Origin: Synergistaceae bacterium UBA6101
Lineage (GTDB): Bacteria; Synergistota; Synergistia; Synergistales; Synergistaceae
Assembly: GCA_002428495.1 (NCBI GenBank)
Contig: DIWR01000011.1
Coordinates: forward strand, 1 to 64,000
Direction: 5' to 3'
DNA length: 64,000 bases
Position 1 is the stretch's first letter. Each line of letters starts with the position of its first letter. Below are positions 9,781 through 18,656 of the stretch, one piece after another. A program made the translations under genes and the position numbers. The notes under the pieces are model-generated. The model had not been told where the DNA came from and did not search any database. It saw nothing but the letters and a program-made list of their open reading frames with translations.

Positions 9781-10983
9781 ATGGATTTTGATGCCGTTAA
9801 AAAAACAGCAGAGGGCTATGAAAAAAGTATGATAAAGTTTCTTCGCGACCTTATTGCCATTCCCGGTGAAAGCTGCGGGGAAGAGTGTGTGATAAGACGG
9901 ATCGAAAAAGAGATGAATGATCTGGGGTTTGATGAGGTAACTATCGACGGGATGGGAAACATTCTCGGATACATGGGCTCGGGAAAGACCCTGATCGCAT
10001 ACGACGCACACATTGACACAGTCGGGCTCGGAGAACTCTCTAACTGGAAATTCGATCCTTACAAGGGATATGAAAACGAGACCGAGATAGGAGGCAGGGG
10101 CGCTTCGGACCAGCTTGGAGGCATAGTCTCTTCTGTCTACGGAGCTAGGATCATGAAGGACCTTGGGCTGCTGTCGGATAAATACAGGGTCCTCGTCACG
10201 GGCACTGTTCAGGAAGAGGACTGCGACGGTCTCTGCTGGCAGTATATAGTCAACGTGGACGGTATAAGGCCTGAATTCGTTGTGATAACAGAACCCACCG
10301 ACGGAAACATCTACCGAGGACAGCGCGGACGAATGGAGATAAGGGTCGAGGTCAAGGGAGTATCCTGTCACGGCTCGGCACCGGAGAGAGGCGACAACGC
10401 CATTTACAAGATGGCTGACATAATAAAGGAAGTGCAGGCACTGAACGATATGCTGCACTTCGATCCATTCCTTGGCAAGGGAACTCTTGCAGTCTCAGAG
10501 ATATTCTACAACTCCCCCTCACGCTGCGCTGTTGCAGACATGGCCGCGATATCTATCGACCGCAGGCTGACTAACGGAGAAACGTGGGAGATGGCACTTG
10601 AAGAGATACGTACTTTACCCTCTGTCAAAAAATATAACGCGGAAGTATCGATGTACAAATACGACAGACCGAGCTGGACAGGGCTTACATATCCCACGGA
10701 GTGCTACTTCCCGACATGGGTGATCCCGGAAGACCACCCTGCGACGAAGGCAATGGTCGGGTCATTCATGGGGATGTACGGCGAGCCTTTTGTAGACAAG
10801 TGGACTTTTTCGACTAACGGAGTATCTGTCATGGGCCGGTTCGGGATACCCTGCATAGGATTCGGTCCGGGCAAAGAAGCACAGGCCCATGCACCCAACG
10901 AGATCACATGGAAGGCCGACCTGGTAAAGTGCGCCGCCGTATATGCCGCACTGCCGACACTCTACTGCGACAATAATAAATGA
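9781..10983 (+). CDS. ygeY: YgeY-type M20 metallohydrolase linked to selenium/purine metabolism
   Basis: A zinc amidohydrolase of the M20/ArgE/DapE family, 400 aa. Metal-site motifs are visible: [28 protein letters not shown] with the catalytic and metal glutamates, and [15 protein letters not shown] in the lid region. Overall sequence and context fit the YgeY subgroup that travels with selenium-dependent hydroxylases. It probably removes a carbamoyl or amide group from a purine breakdown intermediate (inference). The chosen ATG has GGAGGG ten bases upstream; a longer frame from 9730 has no such signal. It is transcribed away from ygfK and 40 bp before ygeW, so a ygeY-ygeW operon is likely. 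Confidence 0.85.
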   Translation: MDFDAVKKTAEGYEKSMIKFLRDLIAIPGESCGEECVIRRIEKEMNDLGFDEVTIDGMGNILGYMGSGKTLIAYDAHIDTVGLGELSNWKFDPYKGYENETEIGGRGASDQLGGIVSSVYGARIMKDLGLLSDKYRVLVTGTVQEEDCDGLCWQYIVNVDGIRPEFVVITEPTDGNIYRGQRGRMEIRVEVKGVSCHGSAPERGDNAIYKMADIIKEVQALNDMLHFDPFLGKGTLAVSEIFYNSPSRCAVADMAAISIDRRLTNGETWEMALEEIRTLPSVKKYNAEVSMYKYDRPSWTGLTYPTECYFPTWVIPEDHPATKAMVGSFMGMYGEPFVDKWTFSTNGVSVMGRFGIPCIGFGPGKEAQAHAPNEITWKADLVKCAAVYAALPTLYCDNNK

Positions 10984-11023
10984 CCGACAGTGATCAAAAG
11001 ATGACAATGGAGGAATCGACAAT

Positions 11024-12214
11024 ATGAGAATGGATCCCTTTGTTAAAAAACTGAACGAACTGAATTTTTCAGATATGTACGAAAATGATTTCTTCCTCAC
11101 CTGGGAGAAGAGCAGAGATGAACTTGATGCCGTCTTTACCGTTGCAGACGCTCTCAGATGCCTCAGAGAAAACAACATCTCCCCTAAAATTTTTGACAGC
11201 GGGCTTGGGATATCGCTTTTTCGCGACAACTCGACAAGGACCCGCTTCAGCTTTGCCTCGGCATGCAACATGCTTGGACTGGAGGTCCAGGACCTTGATG
11301 AGGGCAAGTCACAGATAGCACACGGCGAGACGATACGGGAGACTTCCAGCATGATCTCATTCATGGCCGATGTGATCGGGATAAGGGACGATATGTACAT
11401 AGGGAAAGGCAATGCCTATATGCACCAGGTCGTCGATGCTGTCAAAGAGGGATACAGGGACGGCATTCTCGAACAGAGGCCGACTCTTGTCAACCTGCAG
11501 TGCGACATAGACCATCCCACGCAGGCAATGGCAGACCTGCTCCATATGATCCATGAGTCAGGGGGCATTGAAAAGCTTAAAGGCAAAAAGATCGCTATGA
11601 CATGGGCATACTCTCCCTCCTACGGCAAACCTTTATCAGTCCCGCAGGGCGTGGTGGGACTGATGACAAGGATGGGCATGGAAGTTGCACTTGCCCACCC
11701 CGAAGGCTATGAGATCATGTCTGAAGTCGAGGATATCGCAAAGGAAAACGCAAGGGTATCAGGCGGCAAGTTCACAAAGACCAACAGCATGAAAGAGGCT
11801 TTTGAGGGAGCCGATTTTGTCTATCCCAAGAGCTGGGCTCCGTTCAAGGCAATGCAGAAGAGGACAGCTCTTTACGGAGCTGGCGACCATGACGGGATCA
11901 GGGCTCTTGAAAAGGAACTCCTGGCTCACAACGCTCTCCACAAAGACTGGGAATGCACCGAAGATATGATGAAAATGACAAAGGACGGAAAAGCCCTTTA
12001 TCTGCACTGCCTCCCTGCAGACATCTCGGGTGTCAGCTGCGAGGCCGGAGAAGTGGCCGCTTCAGTGTTTGACAGATACCGCGTGCCCCTGTTCAAACAG
12101 GCAAGCTTCAAGCCATACATAATCGCTTCAATGATATTTTTGAGCAAGGTAAGTGACCCTCAGAAAGTTCTGTCAGCCCTCGAAGAGAGATCATCACCCA
12201 GAAAGGCTCTCTGA
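11024..12214 (+). CDS. ygeW: YgeW-type knotted carbamoyltransferase
   Basis: Member of the aspartate/ornithine carbamoyltransferase superfamily, 396 aa. The carbamoyl-phosphate loop FRDNSTRTRFSF and the HPTQAMADL and HCLPAD motifs are intact. YgeW proteins form a separate group; they have been connected with anaerobic purine or urate breakdown, where a carbamoyltransferase run backward would give carbamoyl phosphate for ATP synthesis. The substrate here is inference. GGAGG stands ten bases before the ATG. It ends at a strong bidirectional terminator. No ygeX (diaminopropionate ammonia-lyase), ssnA or hyuA is found in the window. Confidence 0.85.
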   Translation: MRMDPFVKKLNELNFSDMYENDFFLTWEKSRDELDAVFTVADALRCLRENNISPKIFDSGLGISLFRDNSTRTRFSFASACNMLGLEVQDLDEGKSQIAHGETIRETSSMISFMADVIGIRDDMYIGKGNAYMHQVVDAVKEGYRDGILEQRPTLVNLQCDIDHPTQAMADLLHMIHESGGIEKLKGKKIAMTWAYSPSYGKPLSVPQGVVGLMTRMGMEVALAHPEGYEIMSEVEDIAKENARVSGGKFTKTNSMKEAFEGADFVYPKSWAPFKAMQKRTALYGAGDHDGIRALEKELLAHNALHKDWECTEDMMKMTKDGKALYLHCLPADISGVSCEAGEVAASVFDRYRVPLFKQASFKPYIIASMIFLSKVSDPQKVLSALEERSSPRKAL

Positions 12215-12380
12215 TTTTGGATCTCAGCATGTTCTAAGGGGATGAGGAAGCCAAGGGAGAAATATCCCCTGAGACGAGAAAGAAAGCTCCGGCAAAAACA
12301 GGGACTCCTCCGCTGGTCCTATGACTGGCGGGACAAATTCAACGAATGCCGGGATAAAAACCTTGCTCACATCATAAGTT

Positions 12381-12431
12381 CAGCACAATAAAAAGACGGC
12401 CGAAAAAAGCGGCCGTCTTTTTATTGTGCTG
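12381..12431. terminator. Bidirectional terminator between ygeW and the 5-oxoproline operon
   Basis: Arms 12381-12402 and 12410-12431 are perfect 22-bp inverted copies with a 7-nt A-rich loop. A-tract and T-tract lie within the arms, so it works for both converging operons. The 166 bp before it, from the ygeW stop, hold nothing recognisable. Confidence 0.9.
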
Positions 12432-12472
12432 ATGCAAACAAGCCTGACAGGTCCTGTTTGTGCCTTTTCAAA

Positions 12473-13282
12473 CTAGAATGTCGAGTAATCAGAATCCTTT
12501 GGGTCTGCAATGAACATGTGTCCCGGAGCATGTGTTATCGCAAAAGGCGGTTTGCTGTTCATTACCACAGCCTGGGGAGTTACTCCGCATGCCCAGAAGA
12601 CAGGGACTTCACCTTCTCTTATTTCCACAGGGTCTCCGAACTCAGGTCTGTTGATATCCTTTATTCCTATAGCTGCAGGGTCTCCGATATGTACGGGAGC
12701 TCCGTGTACTGCAGGGAAACGCCCCGTGCAGAGTGCGGCCCTGACGACCTGTGAATGTTTGACCGGCCTCATGCTTACGACCGTTGGTCCGCTTAAGCGC
12801 CCGGCCGGATGACACTGCATGTTCGTTATATACATCGGGACGTTGCATCCCTGATCCATGTGCCTGATCGGGATCCCTGCCTCAAGAAGGGCTCCCTCGA
12901 ACGAAAAGGAACATCCCAGGAGGAATGCTACAAGATCATCCCTCCAGTACTTCAGCACATCGGTAGGTTCGTCTTTGAGTACGCCATCTTCCCATACGCG
13001 GTATCCGGGAATGTCTGTCCTGACATCTGATCCCGGCGCTATCAGCTTTGCTTCGCCATCTCCGGGCTCTGTCACGTCAAGTATGGGGCATGGCTTGGGG
13101 TTTCGCTGCGCAAAAACAAGAAAATCGTATGCCCAGTCCTTGGGAAGGACTATCATGTTGGCCTGTACATGAGAAAGACACAGACCCGAGGTCGGGTGTG
13201 TCCACTCTCCCTTTCTGATCAGGTCCCTCATTTCTTTCGGTGATGCGTGACGATATGGGGCTATATCAAACGGAAGTGTCAT
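12473..13282 (-). CDS. D-glutamate cyclase / DUF1445 family protein
   Basis: A 269-residue protein of the family that includes mammalian D-glutamate cyclase and bacterial YcsI, which interconvert D-glutamate and 5-oxo-D-proline. Conserved segments are [31 protein letters not shown], and [17 protein letters not shown], followed by WACGVTPQ near the end. It is the last gene of the operon and overlaps the stop of pxpA by four bases (ATGA), so translation is coupled. With PxpABC next to it, it may feed D-glutamate into or out of the 5-oxoproline pool. Family assignment is firm; reaction direction is inference. Confidence 0.8.
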   Translation of the reverse strand: MTLPFDIAPYRHASPKEMRDLIRKGEWTHPTSGLCLSHVQANMIVLPKDWAYDFLVFAQRNPKPCPILDVTEPGDGEAKLIAPGSDVRTDIPGYRVWEDGVLKDEPTDVLKYWRDDLVAFLLGCSFSFEGALLEAGIPIRHMDQGCNVPMYITNMQCHPAGRLSGPTVVSMRPVKHSQVVRAALCTGRFPAVHGAPVHIGDPAAIGIKDINRPEFGDPVEIREGEVPVFWACGVTPQAVVMNSKPPFAITHAPGHMFIADPKDSDYSTF

Positions 13283-14052
13283 CCCAGAACGACCTCCTTC
13301 AAATTTGTAACTTTTACGCCGGCAGTCTGAAGCGCTGTTCTGACAGCCTTTGCCATCTCAACTGCCTCCGGCGTATCTCCGTGCATGCATATCGAATGCG
13401 GTCGGAAGTTTATTACAGTTCCGTCAACAGCCTCAACTGTCCCTTCCGTAACCATTCTAACGACCCGTTTTGCAGCGGCATCAACATCATGTATGATCGC
13501 TCCGGGCTGCGAACGCGGCACCAGGGAGCCATCGGGCATGTAACCTCTGTCTGCAAATGCCTCCGCGGCAAACGGGACACCCATTTCTTTAGCTGCTTTT
13601 TCAAATTCGGAGTTAGCCAGCCCCATGAGTATCACGTCTTTCCCGGAATCCTTTACTGCCTGAGCTATCGCCCTTGCAAGCTCAGGATCTTTTGCCGCCT
13701 GATTGTACATTGCTCCGTGCGGTTTGACGTGCTGCAGACATAAGCCGTTTGCACAGCAGAAAGCGCTGAGGGCTCCTATCTGGTAAAGGCAGTCCGCATA
13801 TTCCTCTTCGGGAGTACACTTCATGTTCCTGCGCCCAAAGCCTACCAGGTCGGGATATCCTGGATGCGCACCTACTGCAACTCCCTTTTCAGCACAATTT
13901 TTAATGGTTTTTTTCATGACCAGCGGATCGCCCGCATGGAATGCGCACGCAACATTGGCCGATGTTACTGCATCCATAACAGCTGCGTCGTCACCCATCT
14001 TATATGCGCCAAAGCTCTCTCCTATGTCACTGTTCAGGTCTACTTTATACAT
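13279..14052 (-). CDS. pxpA: 5-oxoprolinase subunit A (LamB/YcsF family)
   Basis: Subunit A of the ATP-dependent 5-oxoprolinase that opens 5-oxo-L-proline to glutamate. The N-terminal signature [12 protein letters not shown] and the sequence [12 protein letters not shown] are typical, as are [16 protein letters not shown] and the terminal [11 protein letters not shown]. Length 257 aa is normal for the family. It lies 19 bp after pxpC and overlaps the D-glutamate-cyclase-like gene by four bases. The operon order (transporter, pxpB, pxpC, pxpA, cyclase) resembles the ycsG-ycsI-pxp cluster known in bacilli. Confidence 0.9.
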   Translation of the reverse strand: MYKVDLNSDIGESFGAYKMGDDAAVMDAVTSANVACAFHAGDPLVMKKTIKNCAEKGVAVGAHPGYPDLVGFGRRNMKCTPEEEYADCLYQIGALSAFCCANGLCLQHVKPHGAMYNQAAKDPELARAIAQAVKDSGKDVILMGLANSEFEKAAKEMGVPFAAEAFADRGYMPDGSLVPRSQPGAIIHDVDAAAKRVVRMVTEGTVEAVDGTVINFRPHSICMHGDTPEAVEMAKAVRTALQTAGVKVTNLKEVVLG

Positions 14053-14071
14053 ATCCTGTCACTCCTTGTCT

Positions 14072-15127
14072 CTAAATCTCTTCACAGGTTATTTCGTATC
14101 TCTTTCCTTCCACAGTAAGGATAAAGTGTCCGAAAAGAGGTTTTGGAGCTTCACTGTGTGTACGGGAAACATGTGAAAGACGAAGCTCTTTTGCCCTTCT
14201 CACTGCTTCCTTTATCCTCATCTGTTCTGCAACACCCTCAGAGACATCGGCCCTGCGAAAACGCACCTTAGACCCCGGCATCTTCTGAACAAGCGCCTCC
14301 ATCGAAAGGGGCGTAAGTACTCCGATCTTTGTGTAGCCGCCTGTAGTCTGACGGTCTGCAAGCATTATTATCGGCATTCCGTGACCGGGGATCTGCACAG
14401 CTCCCAGCGGTATTGCATCGGATACGATGTCCGCTCCCTTTTCGGTGTGTTCGATCTTTGCACCTTCCAGACGGCAGCCCATCCTGTCTGATTCAGCTGT
14501 GATCGTGTACTCTGACTCAAACAGGAGTTTTTTGCCCTCTTCGGTAAAGGCATCTTCCTGGAGTCCTGTTATTATTGCAAGCGGAGCATTTGCATCCTGT
14601 GCCGGGTCCAGATCTTCAGGCAGACAAAATCCTTCAAGTTTCTTCCATAGTGCCGCCGGTTCCCCGATCTTAATAACGTCTCCGATTTTAAGAGCGCGTC
14701 CCTCAACTCCGCCGATCTTTGCGCGTATATACGTTGAACAGCTGTTCATGACGGGCGGGATATAAACACCGCCGGCAAAACAGAGGTTTCCTCTGCAGCC
14801 CTTCCCTCTCGGTCCCTTAAAAGTTATCACATCTCCATCTTTCAGTACAACAGACCGCCATGAGCCGACTGCCTTGCCGTTTACGCTGAACCCGAGGTCG
14901 GCTCCGGCAAAGACCGCTGCACCGGTTCCCTTTACCTCAATTTCAGGTCCAAGGAGAGTCACTTCAAGGGCAGCCGCGCCCTCCGGATTCCCAAGCATTA
15001 CATTTCCGATCCTTAGGGCAGGAAGGTCCATCGCCCCTGCCACAGGAACACCGCTTGACTGGTATCCCCATCGTCCCAGGTCCTGCACAGATGTGAGCAT
15101 TCCCGCTTTTCTGATTATCAGTTCCAT
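14072..15127 (-). CDS. pxpC: 5-oxoprolinase subunit C (biotin-dependent carboxyltransferase-like)
   Basis: 351 residues of the AHS2/KipA-like family, the C subunit of the PxpABC 5-oxoprolinase. It opens with AGMLTSVQDLGRWGYQ and contains GVPVAGAMD, SDRMGCRLEG and SDAIPLGAVQIPGHG, all conserved in the family. It begins two bases after pxpB ends, so the B and C subunits are made together. A GGAGG-like ribosome site is embedded in the end of pxpB. Confidence 0.9.
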   Translation of the reverse strand: MELIIRKAGMLTSVQDLGRWGYQSSGVPVAGAMDLPALRIGNVMLGNPEGAAALEVTLLGPEIEVKGTGAAVFAGADLGFSVNGKAVGSWRSVVLKDGDVITFKGPRGKGCRGNLCFAGGVYIPPVMNSCSTYIRAKIGGVEGRALKIGDVIKIGEPAALWKKLEGFCLPEDLDPAQDANAPLAIITGLQEDAFTEEGKKLLFESEYTITAESDRMGCRLEGAKIEHTEKGADIVSDAIPLGAVQIPGHGMPIIMLADRQTTGGYTKIGVLTPLSMEALVQKMPGSKVRFRRADVSEGVAEQMRIKEAVRRAKELRLSHVSRTHSEAPKPLFGHFILTVEGKRYEITCEEI

Positions 15128-15129
15128 AG

Positions 15130-15867
15130 TTATTTCGCCTCCGTTATGAGGGGCTTGTAGGTCCCCGCAGCCACTTCGGCCTCTATTTTTTTATATTCTT
15201 CCTCAGCAACAGGAACAAAGCGTACTTCATAACCTGCCTCTATCAGGGTGGGTCGCGATGCTTCAGGCGTGAAGAGACGGAGCGGAGTCCGTCCGATAAG
15301 CTGCCATCCTCCCGGGCTGTCTATCGGGTATATCCCTGTCTGTTTTCCTGCTATCCCAACACTTCCGCCATTTATCACTGTACGCGGGTTTGTCAGCCTG
15401 GGTGTCGCTATGCTCTCGTCCATGCCGCCAAGATAGGCAAATCCGGGCATAAAGCCTATCATGTAGCAGTGGCATGACTTGGAGCTGTGTCTCTTTATTA
15501 CATCTTCTTCCGATATCCCCGCGTGTTCTGCAACGTTGGCTATGTCAGGCCCGTACTCTCCGCCGTAGCAGACCGGGATAGAGATTTCCGTAAAAGAAGA
15601 CGCACACTCTTCACCATCTAATTCCGGAGCTGATTTAGCCGCATTGATGACCTCGTCTGCGCTGACGACTGTCGGATCAAAATAGACAGCCAGTGACCGG
15701 TATGTCGGCAGGCACTCAACTATGGAGATATCCTTCTGTGTAAGAAGATACTTTTTAAGGTTCATCACAGCGTCATTGGCGCCGCGGTCGATCTCATCCG
15801 CAAATTCAACTACGACGCAGGACTCCCCTGCGGTGAGATACTTTGGATACTTGATGTACAACGACAT
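15130..15867 (-). CDS. pxpB: 5-oxoprolinase subunit B (allophanate hydrolase subunit 1-like)
   Basis: 245 residues of the AHS1/KipI family. Typical segments are VVVEFADEIDRGANDAV, the CHCYMIGFMPGFAYLGG motif and IYPIDSPGGWQLIGRTP. The start at 15867 follows AAGGAG by eight bases; the longer frame to 15927 has no ribosome site and would run into the transporter gene spacing. It pairs with pxpC to form the ATPase/transferase half of 5-oxoprolinase. It is separated from the upstream transporter by 62 bp. Confidence 0.9.
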   Translation of the reverse strand: MSLYIKYPKYLTAGESCVVVEFADEIDRGANDAVMNLKKYLLTQKDISIVECLPTYRSLAVYFDPTVVSADEVINAAKSAPELDGEECASSFTEISIPVCYGGEYGPDIANVAEHAGISEEDVIKRHSSKSCHCYMIGFMPGFAYLGGMDESIATPRLTNPRTVINGGSVGIAGKQTGIYPIDSPGGWQLIGRTPLRLFTPEASRPTLIEAGYEVRFVPVAEEEYKKIEAEVAAGTYKPLITEAK

Positions 15868-15929
15868 TGATATCACTCCTTGCTGACAATTACATGGGAG
15901 AATCAATTCCCCCATGTAATTGTACATCC

Positions 15930-17135
15930 CTATGAGAAAAGTTTGGCTATTCCGGTCAATGATTTAAAGCCCATCCATGCCGTAAATACGACCATGATCC
16001 ATCCCAATACCGCAAGGACTTTAGGATGATGATAATCAGCTCCGACTATCTTCTTATTGAAGGCCGCAAGCAGCATGACTCCAAGGGAGACAGGGAGGAT
16101 CAGCCCGTTCAATGAGCCTGCTACTATAAGAAGGGCTACCGGGTTTCCCATCGTTGAGAAAATACCCGTTGATACGCAGATAAATCCGATTATCCAGTAG
16201 CGCGAATACTGCTCGATCTTTCCAAAAAGCGTTCTGAGGAAGGATATCGACGTATAGGACGCACCCACAACAGAAGTGATACCTGCACTCCATAGTATCA
16301 CGCCGAATATGCGGTAACCGATCTGTCCTGCACCGATGAGGAAGGCAGATGCGGGAGGATTTTTAGGGTCAAGCACCGCTCCCGTAGCTACTACGCCCAG
16401 TATAGCCAGGAAGAGCAGGTATCTCATTATGCCTGTTATTGAGATAGCCTTGACTGAACCTGACGATATCTTTGGAAGGTTTTCCATTCCCGTTATCCCC
16501 GCATCGATTATGCGGTGGGCGCCCGCAAAGGTAATGTATCCGCCGACAGTCCCGCCAACCAGGGTAAGGATGGTCATCCAGTCTATAGTTGAAGGAAGCA
16601 CCGTCTCCTTAAGAGCCAATGCCACCGGGGGCTGAGTCTTGAAAACCATGAAAAGGACCATTGCTATCATTATCACTCCAAGTATTTTTGTAAAATTGTC
16701 CATTGCCTTGCCCATCTCCTTATTCAGGAAAAGAGCTATGGCTATTCCTGCACTTACTATCGCTCCCGGTACTAATGGCACTCCGAGCATGACGTTAAGT
16801 CCCATGGCGGCGCCTCCGACATTGCCTATGTTAAAGACAAGCCCGCCCAACGCAACAAGAAAAGCAAGGAAATAGCCCAGTCCGGGAAAAACCTCGTTGG
16901 CTACGTCCTGCGCTCGCTTGCCTGAAACGCCGAGAATGCGCCAGATATTCATCTGGACTACGATATCGATAAGGATAGAAACTAAAATTGCAAAAGCAAA
17001 GGCCGCTTTCAGCTTATCTGTAAAGACAGCTGTCTGTGTCAGGAACCCCGGTCCGATCGCCGAAGTTGCCATCAAAAATGCTGCACCGATAAGAACGCTT
17101 GCTGCTGATCCCGATTCTTTTTTCTTTTCTGCCAT
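15930..17135 (-). CDS. Nramp-family transporter, YcsG-like, probably not a metal carrier
   Basis: 401 residues with about 11 membrane helices, related to Nramp metal transporters. In helix 1 the usual DPGN metal motif reads TDKL (in GPGFLTQTAVFTDKLKA), so Asp is kept but Asn is lost. In helix 6 the usual MPH reads GAH (TFAGAHRII). Loss of these ligands, plus location as first gene of the 5-oxoproline operon, suggests an organic-acid substrate such as 5-oxoproline (inference). GGAGGTG precedes the ATG. The 279 bp upstream carry candidate sigma-54 signals and a palindrome. Confidence 0.8.
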   Translation of the reverse strand: MAEKKKESGSAASVLIGAAFLMATSAIGPGFLTQTAVFTDKLKAAFAFAILVSILIDIVVQMNIWRILGVSGKRAQDVANEVFPGLGYFLAFLVALGGLVFNIGNVGGAAMGLNVMLGVPLVPGAIVSAGIAIALFLNKEMGKAMDNFTKILGVIMIAMVLFMVFKTQPPVALALKETVLPSTIDWMTILTLVGGTVGGYITFAGAHRIIDAGITGMENLPKISSGSVKAISITGIMRYLLFLAILGVVATGAVLDPKNPPASAFLIGAGQIGYRIFGVILWSAGITSVVGASYTSISFLRTLFGKIEQYSRYWIIGFICVSTGIFSTMGNPVALLIVAGSLNGLILPVSLGVMLLAAFNKKIVGADYHHPKVLAVLGWIMVVFTAWMGFKSLTGIAKLFS

Positions 17136-17184
17136 AATTCAGCACCTCCAAAATTAATTAAGCTATAATGCCTATCTAATTACA

Positions 17185-17200
17185 TGCAAAAAAGTTGCTA
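17185..17200 (-). promoter_or_regulatory. Candidate -24/-12 (sigma-54) or sigma-70 promoter of the 5-oxoproline operon
   Basis: On the minus strand the 16 bases match the sigma-54 pattern in the -12 TTGCA and much of the -24 box (TAGCAAC), with correct spacing, but the normally invariant GG is AG. An overlapping sigma-70 reading is TTGCAT, 16 bp, TATAGC (about 17189 down to 17162). Which is used cannot be decided by eye. Confidence 0.35.
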
Positions 17201-17356
17201 AAATGGCAAAAAACTGGACCTGGAGATCAGAAAAATAAGATAAGCACAATAATCATTGGATCAAATCATTTTTTTAAGTAAGTAGTCTCTTTTTACTTTG
17301 AAAGGAAGGTCATCATTTGTGGGAAGATCTTATATGCGTTGCACAAAACTTAAATG

Positions 17357-17377
17357 TGTGTGCGTTTTCCGCACACA
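17357..17377. promoter_or_regulatory. Palindrome, possible enhancer site for the adjacent NtrC-type activator
   Basis: TGTGTGCG and CGCACACA flank a 5-bp centre. A wider inverted pair, AAATGTGTG and CACACATTT, surrounds it (17352-17360 and 17390-17398). Its centre is about 180 bp upstream of the candidate -12 element, a usual distance for sigma-54 enhancer sites. It could alternatively be a weak hairpin after rpoN. Confidence 0.4.
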
Positions 17378-17414
17378 GGTAAAGAATGCACACATTTCAT
17401 AATATTGTGTATCT

Positions 17415-18656
17415 TCAACTATTTGCCGCCCGGGGCAAACCTAATTTTTTTCTGTGCCAGGCAACTGTTCTGGTCGGCAGTGAAATAATTTCACCTATCA
17501 TACGGTCGTTTTTCCCCTTTTTGTTAAGGTCAATTATAATTGACCTGAGCTCCTTCACGCTGACGTCCGGTCTTGATAAGAGTCCCCTGGAAAAAAAAGT
17601 GCTCATCCTGATGGTCCTGCCAAAAGCGCGGCACCAGGTACTGTCGATCGAACGGCAGACAGTTGAAGCACTGAGTCCCAGATGTCTTGCAGCATATACG
17701 TACGTCAGGGGAGAGATGGTGTCTTTTTCGCCTTTCAGGAAATCTGACTGGATCTCAGATATCAGAATGGATATTCTGAGCAGGGTCCTGTATCTCATTC
17801 CCAGCCTTATAAGCGCGAATTTCGTTTTGGACCATAAGGGAGATATCCATTTTTCTTCAAGAAGCTCATTGATAGCAAGAGGCATCTCGCCCATACTGCT
17901 CTTTATTGACGGCAGGTTCTCCCGCAGCAATTTTGGAACCGGGGTCCCATTTCTGATCACAAATTCTATTTCGGGATAGGCAGCAGAGGCAGTTAAGAAA
18001 TTTGATCCCGGAGAGGGGTCAAGCTTTCGAAGCATATCCAATGCTTTTTCTATGGCTTTTTTGTCACAGCACATTTTTCTTGAAAGGTCAGATAGCCGCC
18101 CCTCCGTCAGATGTTCATAGCCGTCTGTCAGTATTGACCATGAAAGGCTGTCTTTAAGCCCCCCCCTTTCAAGCTGTATGAGCAGGCATTCCCTAAGGTC
18201 CGAAGCAAAAAGACCCGGCGGATCGACGTATCCCTGCAGGCTTTTTATGTATTCAAGCGCTTTTTCTGAGCACACTCCTATCCTTCGGGCTATGCTATCT
18301 ACAGAAGCATTCAAATATCCTTTTTCGTTCAGGAGAGAGCACCAGAATTCGGCTGATGAATAGGGCGGGGGAAGATCATCAACGTTCGGACAGGTCGCTA
18401 TCTGCAGTGACAGATGCTCCTCAATGTTTTTTGGCGCAGGTATTAAATCAGGATCCAGATCATCTATGTCAACTGCGCTGTTCTGCCAACCGGGCGGTAC
18501 AAAATAAAAAAAAGGATTGTCTCCGAGGATCTTACAGCACTCTTGCGTCAGTTCTTCCAACGGCACAAAAAGCAGGTTTGACCCCAGCAGAACTTTTGGA
18601 TCAATCCTGCTTTTAATTTTAAGTTTTTGTCGCTGGATCAGCTGATGATCAGTCAA
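17415..18656 (-). CDS. rpoN: RNA polymerase sigma-54 factor, divergent
   Basis: Sigma-54 of 413 aa, somewhat short. Region I near the N-terminus is divergent, with few of the usual glutamines (IQRQKLKIKSRIDPKVLLGS). The core-binding repeats follow, and the C-terminal RpoN box reads RTVAWHRKKLGLP rather than the common RRTVAKYREEL. The start is TTG and overlaps the stop of the activator gene by eight bases, so the two are translationally coupled. Location in an operon with a transporter, kinase and activator is unlike the usual rpoN-ptsN setting and suggests a dedicated regulon (inference). Confidence 0.85.
   Translation of the reverse strand: MTDHQLIQRQKLKIKSRIDPKVLLGSNLLFVPLEELTQECCKILGDNPFFYFVPPGWQNSAVDIDDLDPDLIPAPKNIEEHLSLQIATCPNVDDLPPPYSSAEFWCSLLNEKGYLNASVDSIARRIGVCSEKALEYIKSLQGYVDPPGLFASDLRECLLIQLERGGLKDSLSWSILTDGYEHLTEGRLSDLSRKMCCDKKAIEKALDMLRKLDPSPGSNFLTASAAYPEIEFVIRNGTPVPKLLRENLPSIKSSMGEMPLAINELLEEKWISPLWSKTKFALIRLGMRYRTLLRISILISEIQSDFLKGEKDTISPLTYVYAARHLGLSASTVCRSIDSTWCRAFGRTIRMSTFFSRGLLSRPDVSVKELRSIIIDLNKKGKNDRMIGEIISLPTRTVAWHRKKLGLPRAANS

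Noticed and set aside
9706..10458. 250-codon minus-strand ORF
   Set aside because: Antisense to ygeY, whose metal-site motifs are intact; the protein has no domain pattern.
18649..18656. Frameshift between the activator and rpoN genes
   Set aside because: The eight-base overlap gives complete C- and N-termini for both families, so it is normal coupling with a TTG start.
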